A stretch of 64,000 nucleotides of DNA from Shewanella halotolerans (lineage in GTDB: Bacteria; Pseudomonadota; Gammaproteobacteria; Enterobacterales; Shewanellaceae), in assembly GCF_019457535.1 (NCBI RefSeq), contig NZ_CP080417.1, positions 1,612,001-1,676,000 of the forward strand, in the 5' to 3' direction. Under the pieces are notes generated by a model. The model was given only the letters and a program-made list of their open reading frames with translations, did no database searches and had not been told where the DNA came from. Position numbers and translations under genes: made by a program. This document shows, in pieces, positions 35,296 through 44,708 of the stretch (position 1 is the stretch's first letter; each line of letters starts with the position of its first letter).

Positions 35296-36498
35296 TTAGA
35301 ACTGCTCGACGTCGAAGTTCACCTCTGGGTTCACATCGGCATCATAGTCTACAGACTCGATACCGAAACCGAATAGCTTGAGGAACTCTTCCTTGTACTC
35401 ACGGTAGTCGGTGAGTTCTCTGAGGTTCTCTGTGGTGATGGTCGGCCATAGGTCGCGGCAGTGCTGCTGAATTTCGTCACGAAGCTCCCAGTCGTCCAGA
35501 CGCAGGCGGTTAGCCTCGTCGACTGCTGGTGCTGCACCGTCGGCGCGATAGAGGCGCTCGTGGAACATACGGTTGATCTGCTCCTGACAGCCCTCGTGCA
35601 GACCCTCTTCGCGCATCTTCTTAAATACCATGGCGATGTAGAGTGGCATTACAGGGATGGCCGAACTTGCCTGAGTAACCACACTCTTAAGCACAGCAAC
35701 GTTGGCGCTGCCACCTGTGGCCGATAGCTTGTCGTTGAGTGCGTGCGCGGCGCGGTCAAGGTCCATCTTGGCCTTGCCCAGGGCACCGTGCCAGTAGATA
35801 GGCCAGGTCAGCTCTGTGCCTATGTAGCTGTAGGCAACTGTCTTACAATCTGGAGTCAGTACGCCAGCCTCGGCCAGGGCATTGATCCACAGCTCCCAAT
35901 CCTGACCACCCATGACGGTAACAGTATCTTCAATCTCTTGCTCTGTGGCCGGCTCAACGCTGGTTTCGATGATCAGATCTTTGTTGGTATCAACCGCAGT
36001 AGACTTGTATGTCTCGCCAATTGGCTTCAGTGAAGAGCGTACCAGCTCGCCGCTGTCAGGCAGTTTTCTTACTGGAGAGGCCAGTGAGTAAACTACCATG
36101 TCAACCTGACCCAGATCTTGCTTGATCAGCTCGATAGCTTTTTGCTTGGCTTCATGGCTGAAGGCATCACAGTTCAGGCTCTTAGAATAGAGACCGTCTT
36201 GCTTCGCAAACTTGTCGAAGGCCGCTGAGTTATACCAGCCAGCCGTACCAGGCTTAGTCTCGGTACCTGGTTTTTCAAAAAAGACGCCGAGGGTTGCCGC
36301 GCCGCTGCCAAAGGCTGCCGCAATGCGCGAAGATAGACCATAGCCACTTGAAGAGCCGATCACTAATACTTTCTTAGGGCCGTTGGCGACAGGGCCTTTT
36401 GCCTTAGTGATGTTGATTTGCTCTAGTACATTTGCTTCACAGCCAACCGGATGAGTGGTGGTACAAATAAAGCCACGTGTTTTGGGTTTGATTATCAT
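35296..36498 (-). CDS. fabV: Trans-2-enoyl-ACP/CoA reductase FabV
   Basis: NADH-dependent enoyl reductase that finishes each cycle of fatty-acid elongation; the FabV type is usually triclosan resistant. It is 400 residues, the family length. The N-terminus MIIKPKTRGFICTTTHPVGC, the nucleotide-binding GSSSGYG at 48-54 and the active-site Tyr-X8-Lys (YWHGALGKAK) are intact. It lies beside the sap operon, where E. coli has the unrelated fabI. No fabI is in the window. Confidence 0.95.
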   Translation of the reverse strand: MIIKPKTRGFICTTTHPVGCEANVLEQINITKAKGPVANGPKKVLVIGSSSGYGLSSRIAAAFGSGAATLGVFFEKPGTETKPGTAGWYNSAAFDKFAKQDGLYSKSLNCDAFSHEAKQKAIELIKQDLGQVDMVVYSLASPVRKLPDSGELVRSSLKPIGETYKSTAVDTNKDLIIETSVEPATEQEIEDTVTVMGGQDWELWINALAEAGVLTPDCKTVAYSYIGTELTWPIYWHGALGKAKMDLDRAAHALNDKLSATGGSANVAVLKSVVTQASSAIPVMPLYIAMVFKKMREEGLHEGCQEQINRMFHERLYRADGAAPAVDEANRLRLDDWELRDEIQQHCRDLWPTITTENLRELTDYREYKEEFLKLFGFGIESVDYDADVNPEVNFDVEQF

Positions 36499-36602
36499 GT
36501 TTCTGCTTCTCTTGAAAAAGTGCCATAAGGATAATTAAACCACGCTGAAATGGCACACCTTTTTTAATAATAAGACGTTAATGTTCCAGTGGTTGGAGCA
36601 GT

Positions 36603-37388
36603 TTAACGCTTGTAGGAAAACATGGTCTGTTCCTGAATAAGCCGCTGGGTGTATTCATGCTCGGGGGCATTAAACAGCTTCTCTGTGGTGGCTTTTTCCA
36701 CCATCTTGCCCTGGTGCAATACCATGATCTTATCGCTGAAATGGCGAATGATATTCATGTTATGGGACACGAAGATGTAGGAGAGTCCCATCTCCTGCTG
36801 CAGCTTGAGCAGCAGGTTAAGAATTTGCGAGCGCACAGAGAGATCCAGCGCCGTTAACGCCTCGTCGGCAATGATAATTTTTGGGTTTAACATCAAGGCC
36901 CTGGCCACCGCGACCCGCTGCTTCATTCCCTCTGAGATCATGTGAGGGTAGAAGTCGGCGTGCTCTGGCAGCAGGCCGACCTTGCGCAGGGTATCCACCA
37001 CCTGAGCGAAGCGTGCCTGCTTGTCCAGATCCGTATTGAACCTTAAGGGCTCATCCAGCAGCTCACCCACAGTCAAGCGCGGGTTGAGCGAGGTGTTGGG
37101 GTCCTGAAAAATCATCCGAATGAGCCTGCAACGCTGCTTCAGGTTGCGGCTTTCCAGCGCTTCGCCCTCAAATAAGATCTCACCATCGGTGCGCTGCTCG
37201 GCGCCTACTAAGATACGGGCCAGGGTGCTCTTGCCCGAGCCCGTCTCGCCTACTATCGCCAGGGTCTCGCCGCGATTCAGCTCGAAGGAGATGGGCTCGA
37301 GGGCATGGTTATACTGGCGCTTAAATCCCTTATAGCCGGCGAAAAAGGTTTTACTGAGTCGATTAACTTTTAGTAAGGGGCTCTTCAT
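36603..37388 (-). CDS. sapF: ABC transporter ATPase SapF
   Basis: Oligopeptide/dipeptide-type ABC ATPase, one half of the SapDF pair that powers SapBC. I start it at 37388 (MKSPLLKVNRLSKTF), which matches E. coli SapF and overlaps sapD slightly, giving 261 residues. Walker A GETGSGKS is intact. The signature is ISEGMKQR instead of LSGGQ, and Walker B is IIIADEAL. It is the last gene of sapABCDF. In enteric bacteria Sap proteins are linked to antimicrobial-peptide resistance and to potassium uptake by Trk; putrescine export is also reported. The substrate here is unknown. Confidence 0.92.
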   Translation of the reverse strand: MKSPLLKVNRLSKTFFAGYKGFKRQYNHALEPISFELNRGETLAIVGETGSGKSTLARILVGAEQRTDGEILFEGEALESRNLKQRCRLIRMIFQDPNTSLNPRLTVGELLDEPLRFNTDLDKQARFAQVVDTLRKVGLLPEHADFYPHMISEGMKQRVAVARALMLNPKIIIADEALTALDLSVRSQILNLLLKLQQEMGLSYIFVSHNMNIIRHFSDKIMVLHQGKMVEKATTEKLFNAPEHEYTQRLIQEQTMFSYKR

Positions 37389-38376
37389 GGCATGGCTCAT
37401 TGTGATAAGGGAAATGACAGGCAAAATAGCGGTCTTTCTGGTGACAAAGGCTAGGCTGGTTGACGCAGAGTTTCTGTGCCTGGGGGCAACGCGGGCCGAG
37501 TCTGCACCCTATGGGAAGATGCTGTAGTGCCGGCGCCGAGCCTGGCAACGTCTGCATCATGGTCTTGTGGTGCTCGGGATTGGAGTAATCGGGAATATTA
37601 TCCAAAAGCGCCTTGGTGTAAGGGTGATAGGGATTGGCGATAACATCGCTGGTCACTCCCGATTCCATCACCTGACCGCTATACATCACGGTTAAACGAT
37701 CGCACCACTGAGAAAGTGTCTCTAACTCGTGGCTAATCAATAGGATAGATACGTTCTGCAGCTGATTGAGTTTACTCAGCAGACGGAAAATCTGTGCCTG
37801 GGTGCGCACCTCCATCGAGTTGGTGGGCTCGTCGGCAATCAGCAGCCTAGGCTGATTGGCCACGGCGATGGCGATCATCACCTTCTGGCACTCGCCGTCG
37901 GAGAGCTCCCAGGCGTAGCTGGACATGATCTTCTGGGTCTCTTTTATACCCACCTTATGCAGCCACTGCTGGGCCTTCTTGCGCTTGTCGCTGCCGCGCT
38001 TCCACCAGGGCAGTTCTTTGTTTTCCGGCATCGCCTCGATGATCTGGGTGCCGACAGCAATGGCCGGATCTAAGCTGCTGATGGGGTCTTGAAAGATCAT
38101 CGCCATCTCGCTGCCCATGAGCACGCGGCGCTCGCTGGGGGACATGTCCATCAGGTTCTGTCCATCCCACATCATGCGATCCGCCTGTATGGTCCAGTTG
38201 TGACCCGGGATCCCTAAGATAGCCTTGGCCAGCAAGGTGCGGCCCGAGCCCGACTCGCCCACCAGGCCGTGAACCTCGCCCGGGTTGAGGGTAAGGCTCA
38301 CACGCTCCAGGGCCTTGACGCGGCCGTGGGGGGTATCGAGTTCTATGGTGAGGTTTCTAATGTCCAGTAATGGCAT
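37363..38376 (-). CDS. sapD: ABC transporter ATPase SapD
   Basis: Oligopeptide-type ABC ATPase that pairs with SapF. It is 337 residues, with the C-terminal Cys-rich extension of the dipeptide-transporter family (GCRLGPRCPQAQKLC). The Walker A reads GESGSGRT at 40-47, so Arg46 replaces the conserved Lys; the codon is CGC. The signature LSDGECQ resembles the LTDGECQ of E. coli SapD, and Walker B LLIADEPTNS is intact. It starts 12 bases after sapC. ATP hydrolysis by this subunit may be weakened, leaving SapF as the active site partner. Confidence 0.92.
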   Translation of the reverse strand: MPLLDIRNLTIELDTPHGRVKALERVSLTLNPGEVHGLVGESGSGRTLLAKAILGIPGHNWTIQADRMMWDGQNLMDMSPSERRVLMGSEMAMIFQDPISSLDPAIAVGTQIIEAMPENKELPWWKRGSDKRKKAQQWLHKVGIKETQKIMSSYAWELSDGECQKVMIAIAVANQPRLLIADEPTNSMEVRTQAQIFRLLSKLNQLQNVSILLISHELETLSQWCDRLTVMYSGQVMESGVTSDVIANPYHPYTKALLDNIPDYSNPEHHKTMMQTLPGSAPALQHLPIGCRLGPRCPQAQKLCVNQPSLCHQKDRYFACHFPYHNEPCHEEPLTKS

Positions 38377-38388
38377 AGCTGCGTCTCG

Positions 38389-39279
38389 TTAGGAGCGAAT
38401 CGGCGAGAGGGCAGAGCGCAGTCCGTCTCCCACCAGGTTAATGGCTAGCACGCTACAGAGGATGGCGACGCCGGGTATGGTGACCGTCCAGGGAGCGGTG
38501 AGCAGATTATCTAGGCCTTGAGACACCATGGCGCCCCATTCTGGGCTAGGGGCCTGGGCCCCCAGGTTGAGGAAGCCCAGTGCGGCGATATCAAGGATAG
38601 CGGCTGAGATCCCTAAGGTGGTCTGAATGATCATGGTATCCATGATGTTGGGCAGGATCACATACCAGAAGATCTGCAAACTATTGGCACCATCGAGTCT
38701 GGCGGCGGTGACATACTCTTTCTGTAACTCTTCGTGCACCGCCTGGTGAATGGCGCGGACAAACTGTGGGGTGAGCGCGATGCCCACGGCCCAGAAGACG
38801 TTGCCAAGCCCTGGCCCTGTGACCGCCACCACCAGAATCGCCATCAGCAGCGAGGGGATCGACAGCAGCGCATCAAGCAGATGGCTCAAGATACTCGACT
38901 TGAGGCCCTTCATCATGCCCGAGATGGAACCTATGATGAAACCCAGCAGCAGGGCGGTGATAACGATTGCCAGTGCCATGCCGAAGGTGAGATGGGCGCC
39001 ATGGAGCAGGCGGCTGAAGATGTCGCGGCCCAGATCGTCTGTGCCGAGGAAGTGTTCCACCGTGCCGGTGGGCTCCCAGGAGGGCGCGAGCAGAAGCGCT
39101 AAGGGGTCTTGATGTTCAGGGCTATAGGGTGCGATAAGCGGGCCAAACAGGGCCAGAAGCAGCAGACAGCAGACAGCCCAGAGCCCGGCGAAGGCGAACG
39201 GGTTATCGGTAAAGGCGGACCAGATCCGGCTCAAGGGCGAGGGGATGTGATCTTCCTGATAAATTTTAATTTGCGGCAT
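38389..39279 (-). CDS. sapC: ABC transporter permease SapC
   Basis: Inner-membrane permease of the Sap transporter, DppC/OppC type. It is 296 residues, with an N-terminal helix near 30-50, the conserved FLGTDDLGRDIFSRLLHG segment and several membrane helices. The EAA-type loop (YVTAARLDGANSLQIFWYVILPN) contacts the ATPases. It overlaps the end of sapB by 14 bases. Confidence 0.92.
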   Translation of the reverse strand: MPQIKIYQEDHIPSPLSRIWSAFTDNPFAFAGLWAVCCLLLLALFGPLIAPYSPEHQDPLALLLAPSWEPTGTVEHFLGTDDLGRDIFSRLLHGAHLTFGMALAIVITALLLGFIIGSISGMMKGLKSSILSHLLDALLSIPSLLMAILVVAVTGPGLGNVFWAVGIALTPQFVRAIHQAVHEELQKEYVTAARLDGANSLQIFWYVILPNIMDTMIIQTTLGISAAILDIAALGFLNLGAQAPSPEWGAMVSQGLDNLLTAPWTVTIPGVAILCSVLAINLVGDGLRSALSPIRS

Positions 39280-40297
39280 AGAGCTCTTTCCTGCTGAGGG
39301 GGTTCATTGCCGTATGGATCACCTCGATAAGGATACTTAAGAAGATGATGATTAAGGCGACGGCGAGGATCCCGCCCTGTATCACAGTATAATCCCTTTG
39401 ATAGATCCCAGAGACCAGCCAGGCGCCCACGCCAGGCCAACTAAAGATCACCTCTACCACCATAGCATAGCTGGCGAAGGCGCCCAGCATGAGGCCGAGG
39501 TTTTTCAGCACGGGAATAAAGGCGTTCGGCAGTGCGTGGCGCAGCACTATGATGCTGGTGTGAAGGCCGCGGGCCTCGGCGGCTTTGATATAGGTCTGAT
39601 CCATGATGGATATCATCGCCGCGCGGGTGATACGCACAACTACGGTAAAAGGCAGTACTGCCAGGGTCACCGCAGGCAAGATGATATGCAGCAGGGCGTC
39701 GATAAAGGCCGAGGTGGCGTATTGCGAGTCCGACAGCAAGGTATCGATCAGCAGAAAGCCAGTGACCGGGCGTATGTCATACAGCAGATTGATCTGCCCC
39801 GAAATCGGCAGCCAGCCAAGCTGCACCCCAAACCAGAGCGACAGTGACAGGCCGAGCCAGAACACGGGAATGGAGTAACCGGTCAGGGTGATCGCCATGA
39901 TGGTGTGCTGAGTGATCTTATGCTTGCTCAAGGACGCCAGTACTCCCAGCGGCAGACCCAACACCAGGGCGATCAGTCCGGCGACAATCCCCAGCTCAAA
40001 ACTGGCGGGCAACACGGCGGTGAGCTCGTCGATCACCGGGTTCTGTGAGGTGGCCGATATGCCCAGGTTACCCGACAGGCGCTGCTGCAGGTAGGCGAGA
40101 AACTGATGTGCCTGCGAGCTATCGAGTCGATAATCTTGCTTAATCTGCGTCAGCTCCTGGGCAGTTGGCGATTGCAGGCCCGTTAATGCAAAGGTGTGCG
40201 CGACGGGGAACTTACCGGTAGCGATAAACATCACCAGGAAAAGCACCAGTGAGGTCGCCAGGAAAAGATTTAACCTACGGATCAGGTATCTGGCCAT
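39266..40297 (-). CDS. sapB: ABC transporter permease SapB
   Basis: Inner-membrane permease, DppB/OppB type, paired with SapC. It is 343 residues: an N-terminal helix at about 9-28, a periplasmic segment, then five helices with the EAA loop (YIKAAEARGLHTSIIVLRHALPN). Its ATG shares one base with the sapA stop (TGATG), so translation is coupled. Confidence 0.92.
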   Translation of the reverse strand: MARYLIRRLNLFLATSLVLFLVMFIATGKFPVAHTFALTGLQSPTAQELTQIKQDYRLDSSQAHQFLAYLQQRLSGNLGISATSQNPVIDELTAVLPASFELGIVAGLIALVLGLPLGVLASLSKHKITQHTIMAITLTGYSIPVFWLGLSLSLWFGVQLGWLPISGQINLLYDIRPVTGFLLIDTLLSDSQYATSAFIDALLHIILPAVTLAVLPFTVVVRITRAAMISIMDQTYIKAAEARGLHTSIIVLRHALPNAFIPVLKNLGLMLGAFASYAMVVEVIFSWPGVGAWLVSGIYQRDYTVIQGGILAVALIIIFLSILIEVIHTAMNPLSRKELYAAN

Positions 40298-41940
40298 CAG
40301 TTACTCTCCTTGTTGTCGCTGGCAAGGCGAGGCTGGGCAGACGTCTTGGTGAAGGAGATGCCGCCAAAGGGGGTCAGCTTAGCTTCGGTCACCGATTTCT
40401 GTTTTACCACCATACGGGTAGCGTGGGCGAAGGGCAGCATAGGTACATGCTCGGCCACATACTGCTCGGCCTCTTGATAGAGACGCGCCCGCTTCTCTCT
40501 GTCTGTGGTGGACTTGGCCGCGTTGAGGATATGGTCGAAGGCGGGGTCGCACCAGCGCGAACGGTTACTGTTTGAGCCCACCGAGGCGCAGCTTAAAATG
40601 GGCGTAAAGAAGTTGTCGGGGTCGCTGTTGTCGGCGTTCCAGCCGATGAGCACCGAGTCGTAACCATGCTGGCTCAGCTTTTGATTGAAGACGCTCCAGT
40701 CGTAGTTGACGATGTTGACCTTGACGCCAATGTTGGCCAGATCCGCCTGGATAAGCTCGGCGGTTTTATGGGCGTTGGGGTTGTAGATGCGGGCGACCGG
40801 CATGGCCCAGATATCTATGGTGAGGTTTTTTACCCCAGCCTCGTCGAGTAGCTCGCGGGCTTTCTCTGGGTTGTAGTCGATCATCTTCTCGTTGGCCGAA
40901 TAGGCCCAAGAGAGTGGCGGCAGCAGGCCCACCGCCTCTTCGGCCGTCTTCTGATACACAGCCCTGAGGATGTTCTCTTTATCTATGGCGTGGGCCAGTG
41001 CGCGGCGCACCCTGACATCGTTAAAGGGGATCCGCTCGGTATTAAAGGCCCAGAAGGCGACGTTAAATCCGGGGAGCGACTCCACCTCGAGATCTTCTTT
41101 CTCGATCACCACCGGCAGCTCACCGGCCTTAGGCAGGGCCGAGACGTTACAGTCACCGGTGATCAGCTTAGCCAGGCGGGTGGTACTCTTTGGTGTGATA
41201 TCAAACACCAGCTGATCGACCTCTGGGGTCAGGCGCCAGTAGTAGGGGTTGCGGTAGTAACGAATAAAGTCGTTCTTGACGTAATCGATCAGCCTGAAGG
41301 GGCCGGTACCTATCGCCAGTTTGTCCAGCAACTCTTCCTGGCCCGTGCGCTGTAGTTGGTCGGCATACTCTTTAGAGAGGATCACCGCGAAGCCTGTCGC
41401 CAGGTTAGAGAGGAAAGAGGCATCCTTATGCTTAAGATGAAAGGCGACATGGTAGTCATCTATCTTCTCTATGTCGTCGATAAGCTCGGCAAAGCCGATA
41501 CTCTGGAAGAAGGGATAACCGCTTTTAGAGACAAAGTGATAGGGATTGTCGGTATCTATGATGCGGTTGAAAGAGAAGAGCACATCGTCGGCATTAAAGT
41601 TGCGACTCGGGGTAAAGATGTCGGAGCGATGAAATTGCACGTCCTGGCGAAGCTCGAAGGTGTAGACCTTCTCATCATCGCTGAGGTGCCAGGAGGTGGC
41701 GAGAGACGGGGTCATCTCACCGGTTCTGGCGTCGTAATCCACCAGACCGTCGTAAAGCTGCTGTGAGGTCGCATCGACCGTGGTACCAGAGGTGACCAAC
41801 TGGGGGTTGAAGGACTCAGGGTTGCCTTCAGAGCAATAGACCAATCCCGAGGGCACTCGAGTCGGTCCACAGGCCGACAACAGTGTCACGATACAACAAA
41901 ACGCCGAACCTAACGTGAGACGTTTGAGCAGCTCTTTCAT
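40297..41940 (-). CDS. sapA: Periplasmic substrate-binding protein SapA
   Basis: Family 5 (DppA/OppA-like) solute-binding protein that feeds SapBCDF. It is 547 residues. The signal ends in LSAC (Cys24), so it is a lipoprotein, tethered to the membrane rather than free as in E. coli. The family segments CSEGNPESFNPQL, GTGPFRLIDY and RRALAHAIDKENI are present. It is the first gene of sapABCDF; the promoter should lie in 41941-42027, after pspF, which is on the same strand. Confidence 0.92.
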   Translation of the reverse strand: MKELLKRLTLGSAFCCIVTLLSACGPTRVPSGLVYCSEGNPESFNPQLVTSGTTVDATSQQLYDGLVDYDARTGEMTPSLATSWHLSDDEKVYTFELRQDVQFHRSDIFTPSRNFNADDVLFSFNRIIDTDNPYHFVSKSGYPFFQSIGFAELIDDIEKIDDYHVAFHLKHKDASFLSNLATGFAVILSKEYADQLQRTGQEELLDKLAIGTGPFRLIDYVKNDFIRYYRNPYYWRLTPEVDQLVFDITPKSTTRLAKLITGDCNVSALPKAGELPVVIEKEDLEVESLPGFNVAFWAFNTERIPFNDVRVRRALAHAIDKENILRAVYQKTAEEAVGLLPPLSWAYSANEKMIDYNPEKARELLDEAGVKNLTIDIWAMPVARIYNPNAHKTAELIQADLANIGVKVNIVNYDWSVFNQKLSQHGYDSVLIGWNADNSDPDNFFTPILSCASVGSNSNRSRWCDPAFDHILNAAKSTTDREKRARLYQEAEQYVAEHVPMLPFAHATRMVVKQKSVTEAKLTPFGGISFTKTSAQPRLASDNKESN

Positions 41941-42027
41941 CAGCAGATGTAATAGTTATTTGAATGAAGGGGTTTATTTTAACAGTGGTCTGGAGTTAGG
42001 GGCAAACATCATCTGCCCCTGGTGCGC

Positions 42028-43098
42028 TTATTTATCCAGTAAGTTGTACTTTTTTAAGATCCCTCGCAACTGGTGATAGCTGAGTCCGAGTAGCTCCGCC
42101 GTCTTCTTCTGGTTGTATTGCCCCGATTCCAGCGCCTTCTTAAGCAGCATGATCTCCTGCTGCTCACAATGTTCTTTAAAGTCCAGTGGGAAGCTGATAT
42201 CTAGGCCGTTAGCCTTGCTGGCTGATTCGGTAGCGGGCGTCGCTGGGCTCTCCTGCTCAACGGCCTGTTCACTCTGCACCTGACGGGACTTGGTCTTGAC
42301 GCGGTTGGTCGGCCTATAAGGGGAAGCAAAGGGATCTATGATAATGCTGTCGATCGGTTCTTCTAGATCCGTATTCCGGTAGACGGCGCGCTCGACCACG
42401 TTCTTCAACTCACGGATATTGCCCGGCCAGTGATAATCCAGTAATTGCTCGATGGCATTGCGACTAAAGCCGTCAAATTGCTGCTGTTTCAGCTGGCGAG
42501 CCATGCCGATGGCGAAATATTCGGCCAGGGGCATAATATCTTCCGGGCGATGACGCAGTGGTGGCAAGGTGATCACATCAAATGCCAAGCGGTCGAGCAG
42601 GTCGGCCCTAAATTCCCCAGCTTCGGCCAGTGAGGGGAGATCTTCGTTGGCAGCGCACACCAGGCGCACATCTGTCTGTACCGTCTTGCTGCCCCCCACA
42701 CGTTCAAACTCGCCATATTCGATGACGCGTAGCAGTTTCTCTTGGATCAAACCTGAGGTGTTGGCTAGCTCGTCTAAAAATAGGGTGCCGCCATCGGCGC
42801 GCTCGAACCGTCCTTCGTGCTTCTTGTTGGCGCCGGTGAAGGCGCCTGCATCGTGGCCGAAGAGCTCGCTCTCCAATAGATTTTCACTGAGCGATGAACA
42901 ATTTAGCTTAATAAAGCTTTGATCCCAGCGTTTGGAGAGATAATGTAGGCGCTCGGCGATCAACTCTTTACCGGTTCCGCGCTCGCCAATAATTAAGACC
43001 GGCTTAGATAAGGGTGCAATTTTTGAAACGTGCTCAAGGACTTCCAGTAGAGCGTTTGACTGACCTATGAGGTTGTCTTGTTGAAATTGATTGGCCAC
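42028..43098 (-). CDS. pspF: Phage-shock transcriptional activator PspF
   Basis: Sigma54 enhancer-binding activator without a receiver domain; it is held inactive by PspA until envelope stress. It is 356 residues. Walker A GERGTGKE is at 38-45, GAFTGA (the sigma54 contact) at 85-90 and Walker B GGTLFLDE at 103-110. A Fis-type helix-turn-helix lies at about 330-352 (KKTAELLGLSYHQLRGILKK). A Ser/Pro/Gln-rich linker of about 60 residues separates the two. It is divergent from pspA, as in E. coli. Confidence 0.95.
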   Translation of the reverse strand: MANQFQQDNLIGQSNALLEVLEHVSKIAPLSKPVLIIGERGTGKELIAERLHYLSKRWDQSFIKLNCSSLSENLLESELFGHDAGAFTGANKKHEGRFERADGGTLFLDELANTSGLIQEKLLRVIEYGEFERVGGSKTVQTDVRLVCAANEDLPSLAEAGEFRADLLDRLAFDVITLPPLRHRPEDIMPLAEYFAIGMARQLKQQQFDGFSRNAIEQLLDYHWPGNIRELKNVVERAVYRNTDLEEPIDSIIIDPFASPYRPTNRVKTKSRQVQSEQAVEQESPATPATESASKANGLDISFPLDFKEHCEQQEIMLLKKALESGQYNQKKTAELLGLSYHQLRGILKKYNLLDK

Positions 43099-43218
43099 TT
43101 TATTTTTTAGTCTTTCACGCTAATTATTGGTGAAAATTATAATATGTGCCCTGTGAAATAAAATAAAGAAAAAGTTATAAATATGTTTAACTGATTGTTT
43201 TTAATCGGTATAGTTAAG

Positions 43219-43235
43219 TTGGCACACTTAATGTA
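43219..43235 (+). promoter_or_regulatory. Sigma54-type promoter of pspA
   Basis: TTGGCACACTTAATGTA has the -24 element TGGCAC and a weaker -12 (ATGTA for TTGCA) at the right spacing, 40 bases before the pspA start. It resembles the E. coli pspA promoter, and pspF diverges from it. Confidence 0.72.
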
Positions 43236-43275
43236 TTAATCTAGGCGAAACCAACATAAATTTGAGGACAGTATT

Positions 43276-43959
43276 ATGGGAATTTTCTCTCGCTTTGCAG
43301 ATATTATTAACTCGAATATCAGCGCATTACTCGATAAAGCAGAAGATCCAGAAAAAATGGTTCGCCTGATCATCCAAGAGATGGAAGATACGTTAGTAGA
43401 AGTTCGTTCTACCTCAGCCAAGGTACTGGCAGAGAAGAAAGAGATCATTCGCCGTATCGCTAAGGTGCAGGAGCAGGTTCAGGATTGGCAGGACAAGGCG
43501 GAACTGGCACTGTCGAAAGACCGTGAAGATCTAGCTAAGGCTGCTCTGCTTGAAAAGCAAAAGGCCAGTGAGCTGGCAAGCACCCTAGAGCAGGAGCTAG
43601 TCGTTGTCGAAGAGCAGATCGCACGCCTGAAAGAGGAAGTGAACCTGCTGCAAGAGAAATTGGCCGACGCTAAGGCACGTCAGAAGACTATCATTATGCG
43701 TAAGCAGACTGCGTCTTCGCGTCTTGAGGTGAAGCGTCAGTTGGACTCTAGCAAGATAGACAATGCCATGAGCCGTTTCGAGCAGTATGAGCGTCGTGTC
43801 GAAGGTCTTGAATCTCAGGTGGAAGCCTATGATCTGGGTAACCAGAAGACACTGAACGATGAATTCGCCGCGCTGGAAGCTGAAGATGCCGTTAGTGCAG
43901 AGCTAGAAGCCCTGAAGGCTAAGGTAAAAGCAGCGAAAGCCAAGAAACAGACTAAATAA
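43276..43959 (+). CDS. pspA: Phage-shock protein A
   Basis: IM30/Vipp1-family peripheral membrane protein that inhibits PspF and stabilises the inner membrane under stress. It is 227 residues, almost all coiled coil. The N-terminal amphipathic helix (MGIFSRFADIINSNISALLD) binds membrane and DPEKMVRLIIQEME is the family signature. It heads the pspABC operon behind a sigma54-type promoter. Confidence 0.96.
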   Translation: MGIFSRFADIINSNISALLDKAEDPEKMVRLIIQEMEDTLVEVRSTSAKVLAEKKEIIRRIAKVQEQVQDWQDKAELALSKDREDLAKAALLEKQKASELASTLEQELVVVEEQIARLKEEVNLLQEKLADAKARQKTIIMRKQTASSRLEVKRQLDSSKIDNAMSRFEQYERRVEGLESQVEAYDLGNQKTLNDEFAALEAEDAVSAELEALKAKVKAAKAKKQTK

Positions 43960-43979
43960 CAACAATTCTGAGGTGAGTT

Positions 43980-44219
43980 ATGGATTTGGATTTATTAATA
44001 GCCCCAATTATTATCTTTATGGTAGTGGTGGCGCCCATCTGGCTGATTCTGCACTATCGTAGCAAACGCCAAGTGAGCCAGGGACTCACTGAAGAAGAGT
44101 ATGCTCAGCTGAATGAGCTAATCGGCAAAGCTGATAAAATGGCCCAACGCATAGAGACATTGGAAGCGATTTTAGATAGCGAGGCCCCGCAGTGGAGGAA
44201 TCGAGATGAGCGAATCTAA
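43980..44219 (+). CDS. pspB: Phage-shock protein B
   Basis: Small inner-membrane protein that works with PspC to release PspF from PspA. It is 79 residues: one transmembrane helix at about 5-26, then a charged coiled coil. It starts 20 bases after pspA and its stop overlaps the pspC start by 14 bases. Confidence 0.94.
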   Translation: MDLDLLIAPIIIFMVVVAPIWLILHYRSKRQVSQGLTEEEYAQLNELIGKADKMAQRIETLEAILDSEAPQWRNRDERI

Positions 44220-44601
44220 GGGACGACCCTTATATCGAATCCCCGAGTCAGGCAAGATAGCTGGAGTGTGCGCAGGGATAGCGGACTACTTCAACTTCGA
44301 AACCTGGTTGGTCAGAGTGGTCGCCGCATCGATATTTTTGCTTGGGGGATCGGGGGTTATTCTTATCATCTACGTACTACTCTGGATGATCTTGGATATC
44401 AAACCCGGCAGCGCAAAGAACAAGCAACAACACAAGGAGATCGAGGTGAAGAAGAAGGTATGGCAGGCAGGAGAGCCGGCTAAGGCAGCCTTAAGAGACG
44501 TCAACAACCAGTTCCGCGATTTAGAACTCAGGTTGCAGCATCTTGAAAGGCACGTCACCTCAGATAGCTTCGATCTTAAACAGCAGATCAACAATCTTTG
44601 A
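44206..44601 (+). CDS. pspC: Phage-shock protein C
   Basis: Inner-membrane stress sensor. It is 131 residues. The PspC domain covers about 7-68, with RIPESGKIAGVCAGIADYF and a transmembrane helix at about 38-63, followed by a C-terminal coiled coil. It is the last gene of pspABC; no pspD or pspE follows. Confidence 0.95.
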   Translation: MSESKGRPLYRIPESGKIAGVCAGIADYFNFETWLVRVVAASIFLLGGSGVILIIYVLLWMILDIKPGSAKNKQQHKEIEVKKKVWQAGEPAKAALRDVNNQFRDLELRLQHLERHVTSDSFDLKQQINNL

Positions 44602-44612
44602 ATCCTTTCAAT

Positions 44613-44695
44613 GGGCGGTGTATACCGCCCTTAGCCGTATTAAGGTAAGAAGCCCTTAACCGTAACGCTCTTAGCCATAAAGCCCTTAGCCAATA
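44613..44695. repeat. Hairpin and 15-bp tandem repeats between pspC and ycjX
   Basis: A perfect GGGCGGT/ACCGCCC hairpin (44613-44630) follows the pspC stop. Three adjacent 15-base units around CCCTTAGCC begin at 44651, 44666 and 44681; a fourth, less exact copy lies at 44626-44640, separated by ten bases. They end just before ycjX. Confidence 0.75.
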
Positions 44696-44708
44696 GTAAA
44701 AGCAAATG

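Noticed and set aside
35172..35381. Small plus-strand gene downstream of ppiD
   Set aside because: It runs through the fabV terminator and into fabV on the other strand, with no ribosome site or family resemblance.
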